Assembly: GCA_018702715.1 (NCBI GenBank)
Contig: JABIYQ010000352.1
Location: 1 to 14,072, forward strand
Source: Desulfobacula sp.
Lineage (GTDB): Bacteria; Desulfobacterota; Desulfobacteria; Desulfobacterales; Desulfobacteraceae
Direction: 5' to 3'
DNA: 14,072 nucleotides
Shown here: piece after piece, positions 13,644-14,072 of the stretch
Numbering within the stretch: the stretch's first letter is position 1
How the letters are laid out: each line of letters begins with the position of its first letter
Translations under genes and position numbers: made by a program
Notes under the pieces: model-generated
Told to the model about the DNA's origin: nothing
The model's input: the letters and a program-made list of their open reading frames with translations, nothing else
The model's database searches: none

Positions 13644-14072
13644 ATGTTGGAAATTCCAGGAAATGTTTTCCCAAGAAGGTTGGATACCCTTCTTCCCATG
13701 GTCAAAAATGCCCATGGTATTTATATTGAGGATGAAAACGGCAAACAATATATGGATGCAAGTGGGGGAGCTGTTGTGGTTAATGCAGGCCATGGCAGAA
13801 AAACAATTGCAAAAGCAATTTATGATCAGATTTTATCCTATGATTATATCCATCCCACCATGTTTGCATCTAAACCCGTTGAGATGCTTGCAAATTGCCT
13901 TGCTAAAAAAGCACCCGGTGATATCAACAGATTCTATTTTTTTTCAGGGGGGTCTGAAGCCAATGAAGCAGCCATAAAACTGGCCAGGCAGATCCATATT
14001 GAAAATGGTAATGAAACTAAGTATCGTTTAATAGGAAGATGGAAATCATACCATGGCTTAACCCTTGGTTCG
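13644..14072 (+). CDS. class III PLP-dependent aminotransferase, 5' part (3' end outside window)
   Basis: 143 codons run from ATG 13644 to the last base of the window without a stop. AAAAGG lies 7 nt before the start. The visible part is the N-terminal third of a subgroup III aminotransferase (the ornithine/beta-alanine/omega-amino acid type): GIYIEDENGKQYMDASGGAVVVNAGHG at 25-51, a helix with HPTMFASKPVEMLA, FYFFSGGSEANEAAIKLARQ with the PLP-phosphate-binding SGGSEAN at 101-107, and RWKSYHGLTLGS at the end, where the YHG aromatic stacks on PLP. The Schiff-base lysine would lie beyond the window. It probably works with the upstream BKACE enzyme, deaminating an amino acid to the beta-keto acid or using the product; the order is not decidable. 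Substrate unknown. Confidence 0.9.
   Translation, partial: MLEIPGNVFPRRLDTLLPMVKNAHGIYIEDENGKQYMDASGGAVVVNAGHGRKTIAKAIYDQILSYDYIHPTMFASKPVEMLANCLAKKAPGDINRFYFFSGGSEANEAAIKLARQIHIENGNETKYRLIGRWKSYHGLTLGS

Noticed and set aside
1..14072. CRISPR array, tRNA, rRNA, riboswitch, IS transposase
   Set aside because: I looked for spaced repeats, cloverleaf-like sequences, known conserved riboswitch cores and transposase motifs on both strands and saw none; the two 15-bp tandem repeats have no spacers.

Overview
The window looks like chromosomal DNA of an anaerobic, sulfate-reducer-like deltaproteobacterium, probably Desulfobacterales. This rests on the small acidic 2[4Fe-4S] ferredoxin, the TRAP transporter, an anaerobe-type carbamoyl-phosphate catabolic gene set, a BKACE-family gene, moderate GC and a GGGGTCAGGCCTGCATA palindrome. 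The taxonomic call is inference: no rRNA or other marker gene is present.

Layout: (1) 1-633, the 3' part of an unrecognised gene with a perfect 15-bp tandem duplication; (2) 752-940, a ferredoxin closed by a terminator that can serve both strands; (3) 1062-1823, minus strand, a dimethylargininase/arginine-deiminase-superfamily hydrolase read divergently from (4) a plus-strand block from 2092 to 12098: GntR/FCD regulator, YgeY-type M20 hydrolase, carbamate kinase, TRAP transporter (DctQ, DctM, DctP), a threonine-synthase-like PLP enzyme, a second unusual PLP enzyme, and YgeW, a knotted catabolic carbamoyltransferase; (5) 12099-12727, a non-coding stretch holding a doubly truncated class I aminotransferase remnant on the minus strand and AT-rich promoter-like DNA; (6) 12728-13537, a BKACE (DUF849) beta-keto-acid cleavage enzyme, then a REP-like palindrome, then the start of a class III aminotransferase that runs off the window.

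How the genes may work together (inference): the TRAP system imports an organic or amino-acid-like substrate, YgeY hydrolyses an amide or carbamoyl-type bond, YgeW phosphorolyses a ureido compound to carbamoyl phosphate plus an amine, and carbamate kinase makes ATP, NH3 and CO2 from the carbamoyl phosphate. The two PLP fold-type II enzymes would process the amino-acid product. The divergent hydrolase could make a ureido compound from a guanidino compound. That would give the same logic as the arginine deiminase pathway, but built from other family members. ygeW and ygeY are known from the anaerobic purine-degradation/ygeWXY gene sets, yet the usual ygeX (diaminopropionate ammonia-lyase) and the upstream purine genes are absent here. 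This set, with two different PLP enzymes and its own transporter and regulator, is the most interesting system in the window.
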